From contig JAQMRL010000010.1 in NCBI GenBank assembly GCA_035578175.1, positions 32,728,784 to 32,792,783 of the forward strand: 64,000 bases of DNA, written 5' to 3'. This stretch comes from Catonia carolina (taxonomy: Eukaryota > Arthropoda > Insecta > Hemiptera > Achilidae). The position numbers and the translations under genes were made by a program. A model generated the notes under the pieces. That model made no database searches. It was not told where the DNA came from and was given only the letters and a program-made list of their open reading frames with translations. Below, in pieces: positions 11,181 to 22,363 of the stretch (positions within the stretch are counted from its first letter, which is position 1; each line of letters opens with the position of its first letter).

Positions 11181-11533
11181 ATCAAGTACTTTAAAAGTTT
11201 ATTCAAGTACTTTAAAATATTAATTCATTAAATATTTATGATTGTTTATATAATGTTGATTTTTGAAGAATGAGAAAAGAGGGTGTCTCTGAAAAGCTCG
11301 AAGAGAATTTGTTTATTTTGAGGCTCCTAAGGCCATTACTGTTTTAAATATAATAATTTATTATATTTGTAGTTAATAAAGAACTGTTTGTGTCAGACAG
11401 AGATAAGTTTATTTTGTTATTTACATAAATACTAATTGTTTATTGTTTTGATAAAAATAATTTCAGGTTAAAGTTAAGTAATCAAGAGATCGCCTAAATG
11501 ATAGTTATGATGTTAAGATTCTTGACGTCATAA
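11181..11533. other. AT-rich sequence, no gene seen
   Basis: No recognised feature. Confidence 0.45.
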
Positions 11534-11924
11534 ATAATATTGTGACCATAACAGGCAGATGGAGTGTTTTAATATTTGCTTTCAATCTGCTAGTTCTAGT
11601 GCTACAAAAATAGTTCTGTTTCTTATCACATGGTCAGCCAATTTAAGCATTTAAGAACATAAGAAGTAGAGGTGTAAAACACCCTTATCTGAGTTATCTC
11701 GTCTGAGAGTAATGAATTTCGTCATTATACAGCCAGACCATGGGGTGAATAATGTGAAGTTGTCATTTACAGAGTGGAAAGTAGATGTTTTTCAGAGGGC
11801 TTGTTCCATTCGGTGAGGAAGGCAAGGATACACCACCTCGCTCCTCGTTTTACTTAATAAAGCCTCTAGAAGTTCAAACCTGCCTTTCGGCTGATCACTT
11901 AAACATCAACAAATTATAATATTG
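11534..11924 (+). repeat. Family B retroposon, copy B3, with TSD
   Basis: Element about 11543-11915. The 9-bp direct repeat ATAATATTG flanks it at 11534-11542 and 11916-11924. The 3' end is '...acttaaacatcaacaa'. One of several copies that fix the family boundaries. Confidence 0.85.
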
Positions 11925-12154
11925 ATAACTTAGCGAAAAATCTGTAAAATTGCTTTATTTTTTCATTTAGTACACCTTTATTTTTAAATCAATACTTTAG
12001 GAATTCTGAGGATATAATTTATGAGTAGTGATGACTGCAAGCTCCAGCAAGTAATTCAAGTTTTGGAATCTTTAGCGTCATATTTAGAAATTGTTTTATT
12101 ATTGTAATAACAGATACTATAAATTTTTAAAAAAGATAGTCAAAAAAAGAAACC

Positions 12155-12295
12155 AGCCTGTGTCGTTTTGGTCAGCGCCAGGTGTCTCGAGTTCAATTCC
12201 CGATCAGGTCATGGTATTTTTTTAAATTCCTATTTTCAGCTATCGCCCTCTATCGTCTCCATTAGCAAAAAAGTCGGACGTTAAAGCAGGAGAAA
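12155..12295 (+). repeat. tRNA-derived SINE, head H3, tail type I
   Basis: B box 'gagttcaattcccg', then a body ending 'ccattagcaaaaaagtcgga'. Partly deleted relative to the copy at 3607-3754. Confidence 0.65.
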
Positions 12296-13310
12296 AATGA
12301 TTCAGTATGTGTTATTAAAATATATAATATTTATAGTTATAAATATATTTGTTATATATTTATTTATAAATATTTATAGAATATATAGTGCTTTTCTAAA
12401 CAACCAAAATATGGACGCGACTATCAAATAATAAACCACATTCATACGTATTGGAAGTGACTACTGATTACAGAAATACTTTCTAACAGGAAACATGTTT
12501 ATACAACTGAACTTCAATTTGAAATAGCAATCAAAACATAATTAGAGGTGGGTAATTTTAAATTAAATTACCAAATTTCTCAGAAAATTACATCGCATTT
12601 TATTTGATACATCAAACTTGTAATAGTAGATACAATCAAAGTGATAAAATAGGAAAATTAATCAAAAATAAAAAACTTTTAAAAAATAATCTCCATTTTA
12701 TATTTATTACAGTTCTCGCTTACTGTTCTATTTAAAATGAAAGTAAAGTAGCCTACATTGAAAAGAAACAAAATGTAAAATATTTATATTAAAGTTACGC
12801 TCCAATTCTATAACTCCACGACTTTTCCATTTTCTCATTTTAAACAAGCAGTCTCATTCGTTTTTTTTCGTTCCAAGAAACGTTAACTTCAAATATAAAT
12901 TAAAATACCTAAAGAGTAATCTAATAAAAAACGGTGAAGAAATCCAGATATTTACCAAAATTTAATAACATTGATTATGTACAGTGAAATAAATGAGTTG
13001 TTCTTTATATGTAGGTAGGTTTGTATCACATTCCATTTATTCTAATTTATATTAAAAAACGAAAACATTCACCTTTGTTTTAAAGATTTGCTCATTATTA
13101 TGAAAAGATAGTTCATTCGTGAGATTCAATCATTCCCATGTTGCTAACTAAGGAAAGTCGCATCATCATCATCATCAACGATTAGGCTCAATGACCTGTT
13201 TCGGCATCCATCTCGTTTTAGTTCTTCCCAAGCCTCGCTTCCCTCTAGGTTTATAATTCCATGCCTGAAGAGGAAGTCTGTTTGTTGGCATGCGAAGTAA
13301 ATAGGTAGTT
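12296..13310. other. AT-rich sequence, no gene seen
   Basis: Contains a short ATA-rich run around 12330-12390 and a small CATCAT tract near 13161. No coding evidence. Confidence 0.45.
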
Positions 13311-13312
13311 GT

Positions 13313-13514
13313 TAAGTTTCAAGTTCGTATGATGTTCCGTTCTTGAGATATTGTGTTCACACACACACACACACACACATACAGACCAATCTCCTAAAAA
13401 CATGTTTTTTGGGTTCAGGGGGTCTGTAAACGTGTAGATCCGGTGAAAACTCGATTTCGAAAAATCGACATGAAAACAATACTTTCCTTCCTATATATTC
13501 ATAAAAGAGAAAGT
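13313..13514 (-). mobile_element. Family A element, 5' fragment (A13)
   Basis: Reverse-strand copy of the A 5' end: the terminal AAGAGAAAGT at 13505-13514, 'ctttccttcctatata', the conserved 'gaacccaaaaaacatg' block, and the (CA)n tract at 13356-13379. It stops soon after the tract. Confidence 0.8.
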
Positions 13515-15589
13515 AAAAAAATGTTATGAGTGGTACTGCCACGCTCTATCAAAATTCATTTGGATGTCCTGTTCCGTTTTCTTTTCTATTGTCCTGTGAA
13601 TAGAACCGCATACCGCCGAATTTTGCCAGTTTTTAGCTCTGGGTAAACTTTATTCGTTTCCTAAAAATATACAATTTTACGTGTCTTGAGAGTCAAGAAA
13701 AATCATAACTTTAATTCTATGATAGGTACCGTCTTAATTTTGTACCAAATATTTTGTTACTGATATACTGTTATTTTACTTTAAACACCTTTGTGCTAGA
13801 CGTTGAAGCTCACAATGATATAACGTACTCATTAATTTTTTATGAAATAATAACAGTACTGTTCTGCTGAAAACCAATTTTCTAATTATAATGAACGTAC
13901 CGGAAAATAAAATAGATTTTTTTGTGAATCGATCATCTCTCCGGGATTAGATACACGATTCCACTGTTATCTAAACAATATTTTATACATAAAAAATATT
14001 ATTTTATTCATGAAGTAATTAGTTTTAACAGACAGGCCTGGTACTTGTAATATAAGTAATTACTGTGTAATTCATTAATTAGTATAGTATAATTTATAAC
14101 TGTAATATAACCTGTATTGTTAATTAATGAGTTTTGTAATTTATATTGTTAATATATTCATTATGTATATTTTTAACTAAATTGGTTCATATTTTTTCTT
14201 CCTAGTCTCTTTTTAATTAATTTTTTTTATGAATAGACGTTCCAATACGAAAGTGCATTAAACTGAAAATATAGAGTTAATAGTTGAGATTTTCTGGGAA
14301 TTTTTTTATAAATAATGAATTGATTCTTAATTAAATTAATTACGCTTGCACCTTACCTATGTTTGTTAAATATACTCATGAATATTCTCTACTTGTTTTA
14401 CAAACGTTGTGAATTTCCTTTAAGAAACCATAAGAGCTTTCATACTGAAATTTTAGAGAATTTTATGCATGTCGATTTGTATCGTGGTATGTTTTCAGAC
14501 ATCTCTAGCTTAAACCGCGTAAGTGCCAGAAAGAAAGAAATCATTTTGAGGAAATGTAAGAAATTTTATAGGTGTTCTAAGGTATTGTTTTTAGTATATA
14601 TGTATAAATAATTTTTTTTTACTTTAATCGAAAACTTTTCGCTGTACTAAAAGATTGGTGTCAGGAATATATATTTGATTTTTTGAGTCCATTTATCCAA
14701 TATTGTAAGCCTCGAAATTGTTCCGTGTTTCCCTGTTTTTCCGTGTTGTGTTCGTTTGCGTCCTGTTCTCCTACCCGTGGTCTCCATTTTGTAAAAACAC
14801 TATCAAATACCTTTGTCCAGAATCTTGGGTTTTTGAAATTAATAACTAAAATTTTAATCGTGGGAATTATAAGGAAAAGTCGTGCTGTAAATTTTAATTA
14901 TTCCTAATTTTGGAGTAGATGAACTAAAATTTTTTCTTTTGTTAACTATGGAATCCAGTTTTATCATAATTTTACCATGTATCTGTTATCTTTTATAATA
15001 ATTCTATATTACATAGCGTATGCATATTGTATAATGTCTAAATCTATCTATAATGTTTAAATAATCTTGGTAAACCCTACTGGCTTGTTTATGTTTTTGT
15101 TTTCTCAACAAAAACATTAAAGGGTGTATTGAATAGCGTAAAATGAAGATATTAAAACAGTGAGAGCAAATACAATTGCAGAAATGTATATAAGGGAAAA
15201 CTTATCCATTAAATCTAATGATACCATAATTTTGTTGTTTGGTTACTCCCTACTCAAACGGAAGTTTTTCTCTTTACAAACAAGGGTGTGAAATTGAAAA
15301 ACTATTTGTGGTTTTTGAAGTATGTTTTTGGAAATAGGATGGTAATAGATGTACTTAATATTTGAAATATCTTTGGTTACCATCTTTGTTTATTTTTAGT
15401 TTTGTGATGCATTATTGCAAGTATAATATTTTTTGAGTTTCTTTGTATATTGGCTCAACTAAAATTTTGGTATTGTGTTTGTTTTCTTGGAAGATGAGCG
15501 AAAACATTTATGTTTTTAAATCCGTTATTTGTTCTTTTGTAATAAATTCAGTAGGTACGTAGTTGTGAAAATACTCCATTTCAGAAGTG
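13515..15589. other. Long AT-rich stretch, no gene seen
   Basis: About 2 kb with no recognised repeat, TIR or convincing exon. The open frames 14363-14611 and 14683-14907 show no domain or splice context that I can support. Confidence 0.4.
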
Positions 15590-16310
15590 TAATTAAGTTT
15601 ATTCGTGCAATTTTTAACTTGTTATTTTATTAAAAGTGGCTTTTATGATTCTTTTAAAACGATGTATTTTACTACATTTTTATGCTCTAAAAGATAGGAA
15701 AAGCGCCATGTATTTTAAAATTCTTGCAGGGGTGTGCTCTCGTGAAAAAAATGTTTTTTTAAGATTGCAGCCTTAATCATATTCATTCTAGGGCAAAATT
15801 GGTTATAATTAAAATTAGTACATTAAAAACTCTACATGTTTTATTTAAAACATTTTTTCTACAACGTTAGTTTAGCGACAATTTTCTGTATCTTTTTTTT
15901 CATAAAAATCGGTATAAAGGTTTTAAGATTGCGGCCATAGTACGAATTTTATGACAAGACTAGATTTAATGAAAGTTATAGAAAATTAATAGATTTACAG
16001 ACCGCCTTTATGGCGTAGTGACTAGCGCGCTAGCCTACAAAGCAAAAGTTCCCGGGTTCGATTCCCGGCTAGGGTCTGGAAATTTTAACACGTTAAACTC
16101 CACCGTCACAGTACCAAAATCCACAGTATTCGCTAATGACCAAGCTGTCAGTGCGACTTTTGAGTGAACTAAAAAAAAATTCCAACTTTTATTTTAAGCA
16201 TTGTTTTTCTACAGAGCCTAATTTAGCGTCTATTTAAGATTTAAGTTGTACAGAGGTTCATTTTAATTTTGCGTCATTCACTCATGATTAATTTAGGTTA
16301 TGTCATTCGT
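15590..16310 (+). mobile_element. Family A element, degraded copy A2, interrupted by a SINE
   Basis: Begins in the 'tttattcgtgcaat' block, so it is 5' truncated. The first subrepeat and part of the second are recognisable. A SINE is inserted at 16001-16180, after which A resumes with 'aacttttattttaagca' and the 'gcgtcattcactcatgatta' block. Confidence 0.7.
16001..16180 (+). repeat. tRNA-derived SINE, head H1, tail type II, inside A2
   Basis: A-box side 'tggcgtagtgactagcgcg', B box 'gggttcgattcccgg', a 'ctagggtctgg' body, then the type II tail ('cgctaatgaccaagctgtca'). It interrupts A2, so the SINE is younger than A2. Confidence 0.85.
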
Positions 16311-16358
16311 TCCATTTGTTCTAACTCTATTGATAATTTAATATGGGTTATATTTTTT

Positions 16359-17344
16359 ACTTTCTCTTGCCTATATGAATATATAGGAAGGAAAGTATTG
16401 TTTTCATGTCGATTTTTCGAAATCGAGTTTTCACCGGATCTATACGTTTTCAGACCCCCTGAACCCAAAAAACATGTTTTTAGCGATTGGTCTGTGTGTG
16501 TGTGTGTGTGTGTGAACAGAATATCTCAAGAACGGAACATCGTACGAACTTGAAACTTGAAACTTAAGTTACATATCACTACCGGACCCGACACGAATAT
16601 TTTCATCAAAATCGGTCAACCGGAAGTAGTAGTTTATTCGTATAATTTTTCACTTTTTTGCGATTTTCTCAAAAACTAGTCCTACGATTTTTTTAAAAAT
16701 CGCCTGGTTTACTACATTTTTTATGCTCTACAATATAGGGTAGGCGCCATGTTTGCTGAAATTCTGCTTGAGGCTGTTTTTACGTAAAAACATTTTCTTT
16801 TTAAGATTGCGGCTTTAATATGCATTTTAGCGCAAAACGTTATATAATAAATGTTGTAGAGAATGTAAAATTCTACAACTTATATTTCAAACAATTTTTT
16901 GTATAACGCTTAGTTTAGCGGTAATTTGCAATTTTCTGTTTTTTTCTCACGAAAACGTGAGAAAAATCGATTTTTTAACATTTCGGTCTTAGTATGCATT
17001 TTACGACAAAAGTGTATATAATTAAATTTATAGAAAATTAAAAGATTTACAACTTTTGTTTAGAGCAATTTTCTCTACAGAGCCTAGTTTAGCGTGAAAG
17101 CGTGATTTTCCGTATTTTTAAGCCAAACTGAGTTCGATTGTCATTTTGCGTCATTCACTCATGATTAAAATAAGGTTATGTTTTTGAGGTTAGTTTTTGT
17201 TTATTTCTAATATTTTATTAATAATGTTAGGTTTATTATTAATTATTTGCATTGGCAAGAGAAAGTTGTGTGAGTGTTTCACACCAGATTTTTATTATTT
17301 ACTTTGGCAAGAGAAAGTCGTGTAAGTGTTTCACACCAGAGAAT
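16359..17344 (+). mobile_element. Family A element, full-length reference copy A3
   Basis: ACTTTCTCTTGCC (16359-16371) opens the element, preceded by a T run. GGCAAGAGAAAGT occurs at 17254-17266 and again at 17307-17318, each followed by the GTGTGA/TCACAC stem-loop (one base changed in the second) and CACCAG. The 5' end can fold as TACTTTC..CCTATAT..ATATAGG..GAAAGTA. It holds a (TG)n tract at about 16492-16513 and two diverged internal subrepeats about 177 bp apart (16803, 16979). No coding capacity. Confidence 0.85.
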
Positions 17345-18385
17345 GTTTTGTTGAGGTGTGCTCTATTTGTGTTGTGTAATTAAAGCCTGTAGATTGTTAT
17401 GGGTGCTTTTGTTACTACAATTACATTTTCCAATGTTGCTTTTATCCATAAAAGTGGCCTAGATATTTTTATATATGAGTTGTAGGCTGACGTTTTATAT
17501 ACCTCTATAATGTAAGAATGTATTTATATGTGAACGTGGAACGTGTGCCCGTTAACTTTTCAGACTGATGTGCTTCTGTATTATATATATTGTCCTTACA
17601 ACCTTTTTCCTCTAAATTCTATTTTCACTAAATCGTTACGAAATATCCGTACGGAAATGATTTCTAGAAATTCTATCCTTCGTTCATTCAAGCAATTCTT
17701 GATTCTTTTAACAAAATATTCTACTAACTGCACATCATCAAAAGCGAAGAAAAGAAGAAATTTTAGGAAGGAAAGATTTTTATTGTAAATGATCATTTCT
17801 TTTCATGTGAATTCAACTGATTTCTCCTTTTTCATGTAGTGATATACTTTTTAAATAGATTTATATCGTCAAGTTTCCTTATGATTGGCCGATTTTTTTA
17901 TATGATTCAATTACGATTTAATCTAAATTTATTTTCATGTTATTCGTTTTTCTTAATGGATTTAATTTTGTTTCGTTTCTATTGCATATTTGTAGATTTC
18001 TTTTGTCGTCATATTTGATTTCAATTCTTTATTCTTATCTAACTGCACGTCCGTTTCGTTTTCAGTACCGTTTTTCTTGTGAACCTTTGCAAAAGCATCG
18101 ACTGAATTTTTTTATGTGAAGATTTTTCTTCTCGTTTTCGTGGTGGGAGCCCCTGATTTTCTAGTTTTTTCATTAGTTACAAAACTCTACTGTTCTGGGA
18201 ACACACACAACTTCTACTTAAGTTGGTTTAAATCTTACTACTGGTGAATCTCGCTGTGTTAATGGAGGATCTGTTTTTGCCTATATAATTGGGTGATACA
18301 CATCTTTTTACCAATTACAATTTCCTAACCTTGGTGATTTAATCATTTTATTTTATAACATTAAGTTATTTTTAGTAATAGACCT
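17345..18385. other. AT-rich sequence, no gene seen
   Basis: Frames near 17543-17796 on both strands lack recognisable motifs. No repeat recognised. Confidence 0.4.
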
Positions 18386-18791
18386 ACATAATATTTTGTT
18401 GTTGTTTAAGTAGTCAGCCGAAAGGCTGGTTTGAACTTCTAAGAGGCTGTACTCAGTAAAATAGTTTACCATTGCTTTGCTTAGGCCTACTGAGTGGAAA
18501 AGTATGCTTATTAGTATACCAGGCCCTCTGAAAAGCATCTGCTTTACACCTTGCGAATGACGCATTCACCACAGGGTCTGGCTGTATATAGTGAAATTCA
18601 TTACTCTCAGAGGAGATAACTGTTGACTAGTGTCTTTTACACCTCTACCTCTTCCGTTCTTTAATGCTTCAGTCATATAATTGGTTGATGTGATAAGAAA
18701 TATGACAATTTTTTTGTAACCCTGGAACTAACAGTTTGAGTGCAAATAATTTAACGCTCCACCTGCCTATTACGGGCATAACATAATATTT
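18386..18791 (-). repeat. Family B retroposon, copy B4, with 11-bp TSD
   Basis: Element 18397-18780, flanked by ACATAATATTT at 18386-18396 and 18781-18791. Complete on both ends: AAC-rich 3' end at the left, '...ggcaggtggagcg' head at the right. Confidence 0.9.
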
Positions 18792-19740
18792 ATGAACCTT
18801 ATATTGTAATTTTTTAAGCATTAATAGTTATTTTTTATTTAATTTTGTACTTCAAACATCATTCTTACTATATATAGATATATTAAACAATTTTTTTATA
18901 TCGTTTTAGTGGTGCAATATTTACTTATTGAAGAACTCATGGTACATACATCACTGTGTAAAACCGTAGATTACTATCATTATTAATTGTCTTTTTGCTG
19001 CAGTTTCAGCAGTATTTTTGCTACAGAAACATAACAATCTCCGGGAAAGTAATAGGTTAGTTATCAGTAAGAAAGTTCTGTAATAAATTTCCACTCAAGA
19101 GTGTTCTAGGATACTGTGACCAATTTATGTTTTGTTAAATGAAGATTTTTTTTAGTGATAACATTTTTAATTTGTTTTTCTTCTGTTTTCAGGTGAGTAC
19201 GATTTTTCCTTACTATTTGTTTCATTAATTCTGAAGATTGGTAAGTAGTAATCTTAGTGTGCTATAAATTATAGCACTTTTATAGCGTATTGTAATCTCT
19301 AAGAATTCCACATTTTTATTGCTAAATTGTTATGTCAATTTTTCATATATAACATTTTATTTCTAATTGTATAATAGGCCTAAAACCTAATTAATGAGTT
19401 GAAGTAAACGATAAATAATTGATATTATGGCATCCTGGAGAACATCACTCAATAGTAGGATTCCGAAAGTACTTTAATAGTAGTTGGCCCATGTTAATTA
19501 AAATTGATGATTAAGAAAATATAGATTTATACATTTTCCAAAAGACTTACAGGTCTCTGCTCCAGAAACCTCAAAAACGTGGAGGTGAGTTACCAGGTAA
19601 ATTATTAGAAGACTGTATTAATCGATGGGAAAGACTGAATTAGTTTCGTTTCCGGATCATAAGTTAAAAAACCCCTTATCATCACATGTTGTCATCGTTT
19701 ATAAAAAAGTTTGGTCATTTTTAATCGAGTACGAAGTGTC
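18792..19740. other. Non-repeat sequence containing a candidate recursive-splice site
   Basis: No coding frame recognised. The only notable feature is the acceptor/donor fusion at 19170-19198, described separately. Confidence 0.4.
19170..19198 (+). promoter_or_regulatory. Candidate recursive (ratchet) splice site
   Basis: A pyrimidine-rich run ends in TTTTCAG at 19186-19192 and is followed without any exon by the consensus donor GTGAGT at 19193-19198. A zero-length exon of this form is the signature of recursive splicing sites in very long insect introns. Its strand matches the candidate exon at 37.3 kb and the similar site at 60.13 kb. Function is inferred. Confidence 0.5.
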
Positions 19741-19976
19741 AGTACAAACATTTTTGCGAGCTTCATTTTAAACATTTTTGAGCGGCACGTGGCCTGAAGG
19801 AGCTGACAGAAGATGACTTTTAGCACTGTTTCCAAAAATGGAAAATTTGCATGGAGCGTTGTATGGATAGAGAACGAATGTATATTGAAGGTGACAATAA
19901 GTGATTATGTATAAAATTAGAATTAAATTTTTTATAACGTCAGTCTCGTTATTTAATAGCCACACCTCGTATAATT
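19741..19976 (+). mobile_element. mariner-like element, 3' end relic
   Basis: At about 19790-19905 one frame reads 'LKELTEDDF', a stop, then 'HCFQKWKICMERCMDRERM' and 'YIEGDNK', the usual C-terminus of a mariner transposase. It is followed by the terminus '...tttaatagccacacctcgta' ending near 19972. The rest of the transposase and the 5' end are missing. Confidence 0.75.
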
Positions 19977-20400
19977 TCATCATAGTGAAATGATTGATAA
20001 TGATGTTATGATAAAAGTATTTAGTAGATTCCCGAAGCTTTGATCCTTCAGTCGTCTAAACAATTATTTCAATTATTCAAAAATAATTATAAATTCATAA
20101 TTATTAATTAATCACGACTATATGGATTCTATGCCCAATATTTATGTATATATTCATACATTCCTCTATACCAGTTCTGCTTGATAACAGTTATAATTTA
20201 ATTAAATATTTCAAATGCTCATAACAAACAAATTGGTGTAATAGGTTTTTGGTGTCTTAACTACCTACAAGTTAAAACAACTGACATTGTCATTAATAAG
20301 AAAATTTTATATACTATTAAACTCATATTCTCCACGAAAAAGAAATTAAAATGGAAATTATTTTAAATTTAAATAGGCCTTCGGGCCAGCCCAGTCAGTC
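19977..20400. other. AT-rich sequence, no gene seen
   Basis: No recognised feature. Confidence 0.45.
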
Positions 20401-20424
20401 AGCTGGTAGAAAGTCGCTATTATT

Positions 20425-20512
20425 TGTTAAGTAACACCGGTTGGGCAAGCGAATTTGTATGGTGACCAGTTGACAGCCATCTATGAACAAACTCTACTGG
20501 GCGTCTCTGTTC
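20425..20512 (+). repeat. Family E repeat fragment
   Basis: Shares 'gttaagtaacaccggttgg', 'atggtgaccag' and 'tgaacaaac' with the reverse strand of 42700-42810. Class unknown. Confidence 0.6.
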
Positions 20513-21410
20513 AAACTCACGTCTAATCTGCGGCAAAAAATACAGCAAAAAGCAGCGATCAAATCGGGTAGTTGTCAACAATGTACAGTTTCCGATAACA
20601 AATAAAAGCTAAAAAAATAAATTTAAATAACCAAAATTAATAATATCGGAAAAATTGAGTGTAAAAAAAATGTTTCATTTTTAATATTAACACCTGATTT
20701 AGTTAATCAGCTGTTCCACAATTAGCTGATAAAGTTGACTTCTACGAATTGCAAAAGGGTTATGATATTTTAAGTAAGTAATGAAAAAGTTAATATTTAT
20801 AGACTTACCTCTGTGGTGTCATGAATTTAATTCCCTATTGCACAGTCGGACAGTGAACTCAAACTGTTCAAGAACTGTTATACTTGTCGGGTTTGATACT
20901 TAGTTGACCGTAAGGATAATACAATGCGTATTTTTCTTAATAAAGCGATAAGTTAACGTTAATGATGCTATGCATTAAATACGTGATCATATTTTCTTCA
21001 GCGTGTAACATTAAAAGAGTAATTTAAATTTATGTGCTATGTACTTTATCTTTTGTACATTTAAACTGTAACAATTTAGTCTACAACAGACCATTTCATT
21101 TAAATAATGGTGTCTGTTATATTAGTACAAGTTTATTTTCTATTGTTACGTTTACATTTTCATTATTGTACTAGTTTAAAATTCAAGAGCATGTGTTTGA
21201 TCTTTAATGTTTTCATTATTTCATGCTAGGATGTTTCATTATTACTATATAATTTATTATTGTAACTTTCTGTAATTTGGGTTTCTGTTATTTTTTTAGT
21301 GTAAATTATAAAAATAGATTATTGCTTAGTGGTAAAAAAACTGAATATAAGGAGTGTGTTAATAAATAAAATATACGGTTTCGATACCTTTTGTACTATA
21401 TATGTGTTAA
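20513..21410. other. AT-rich sequence, no gene seen
   Basis: No recognised gene or repeat. Confidence 0.45.
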
Positions 21411-21411
21411 C

Positions 21412-21803
21412 CTTGCCCGTAACAGACAGGTGGAGTGTTCAATTATTTGCACTCAATCTGTTAGTTGCAGGGTTAAAAAATAGTTTTGTTTCTTATCACA
21501 TGGTCAGCCAATTAAATGATGAATCATTTAAGAACCGAAGAGGTAGAGGTGTAAAAGACACTAATCAGAGTTATCTCTTCTGAAAGTAATGCATTTCATT
21601 ATACAGCCAGACCTTGTGGCGAATAAAGTGATGGTTTCATTTGCAGAGTGGAAAATATGTGCTTTTCGGAGTGTCTGGAATGCTGATAAGCATACTTTTC
21701 AACTCACTGAGGAAGGCATGGTAAACCACCTCACTTCTCGTTTTACTTAGTAAAACTTCTACAGATTCAAACCAGTTTTCGGCTGATGACCTGAACAACA
21801 TGT
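21412..21803 (+). repeat. Family B retroposon, copy B5
   Basis: Full-length B from 'gcccgtaacagacaggtgg' to 'gacctgaacaacatg'. The flanks carry a near-perfect duplication (GTTAACCT / TTTAACCT). The frame 21329-21583 is accidental. Confidence 0.85.
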
Positions 21804-21830
21804 TTTAACCTAATGTGTGTAAGTTGCAGT

Positions 21831-22125
21831 CTGTTCAATTTAAGAACAATAAGCAACCCCATGACCCAATGAGATGAGGATGATAAGTATGACGTGTAAA
21901 TGAGGTGTAGTCTTGTGCAGACTCAGGCTGACCATTCTTGAGAAAGTATGTTTAATTGAACCCCAACCATCAAAGTACACCGATAACCACTGTCTAGCAT
22001 TCAAATCCGCATAAACGTAACTACCGTTACTAGGATTTGAACCAGGAACCTTCGTTTCCGAAAATTAGATATTAAACAGCTGACTCTTGGCGACGACTTT
22101 ACCTCTTGACCTACCCTGTGGAATA
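21831..22125 (-). repeat. SINE type 4 (tRNA-like)
   Basis: Reverse-strand copy of the SINE at 6384-6630, with a clearer B box (on the minus strand 'ggttcaaatcctag') and head ('gtaaagtcgtcgccaagag'). Confidence 0.75.
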
Positions 22126-22363
22126 AAAAACTAAAACTTTTGTTTATGAAGACAGTAAATTATATACATATGGTTTTACAGGGTTTTTGAAAAATTTACA
22201 TCAGTATTTTTGTGTGGAGGTACAGGAACGTGTTGAAATTACGGTAATATTTTTATCGCGTAATTTTCGATAATGAATATACGTTTCTCATTTGTGGAAT
22301 GTTAATTATGAATATTGGGTTCAGAAGATCTAAGAAAAACTGTACAACCCATATGTGAACCCC

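Noticed and set aside
16001..16180. tRNA gene (A/B boxes and TTCGA loop)
   Set aside because: Similar heads recur many times with shared non-tRNA bodies and tails, and no clean cloverleaf closes. They are tRNA-derived SINEs.
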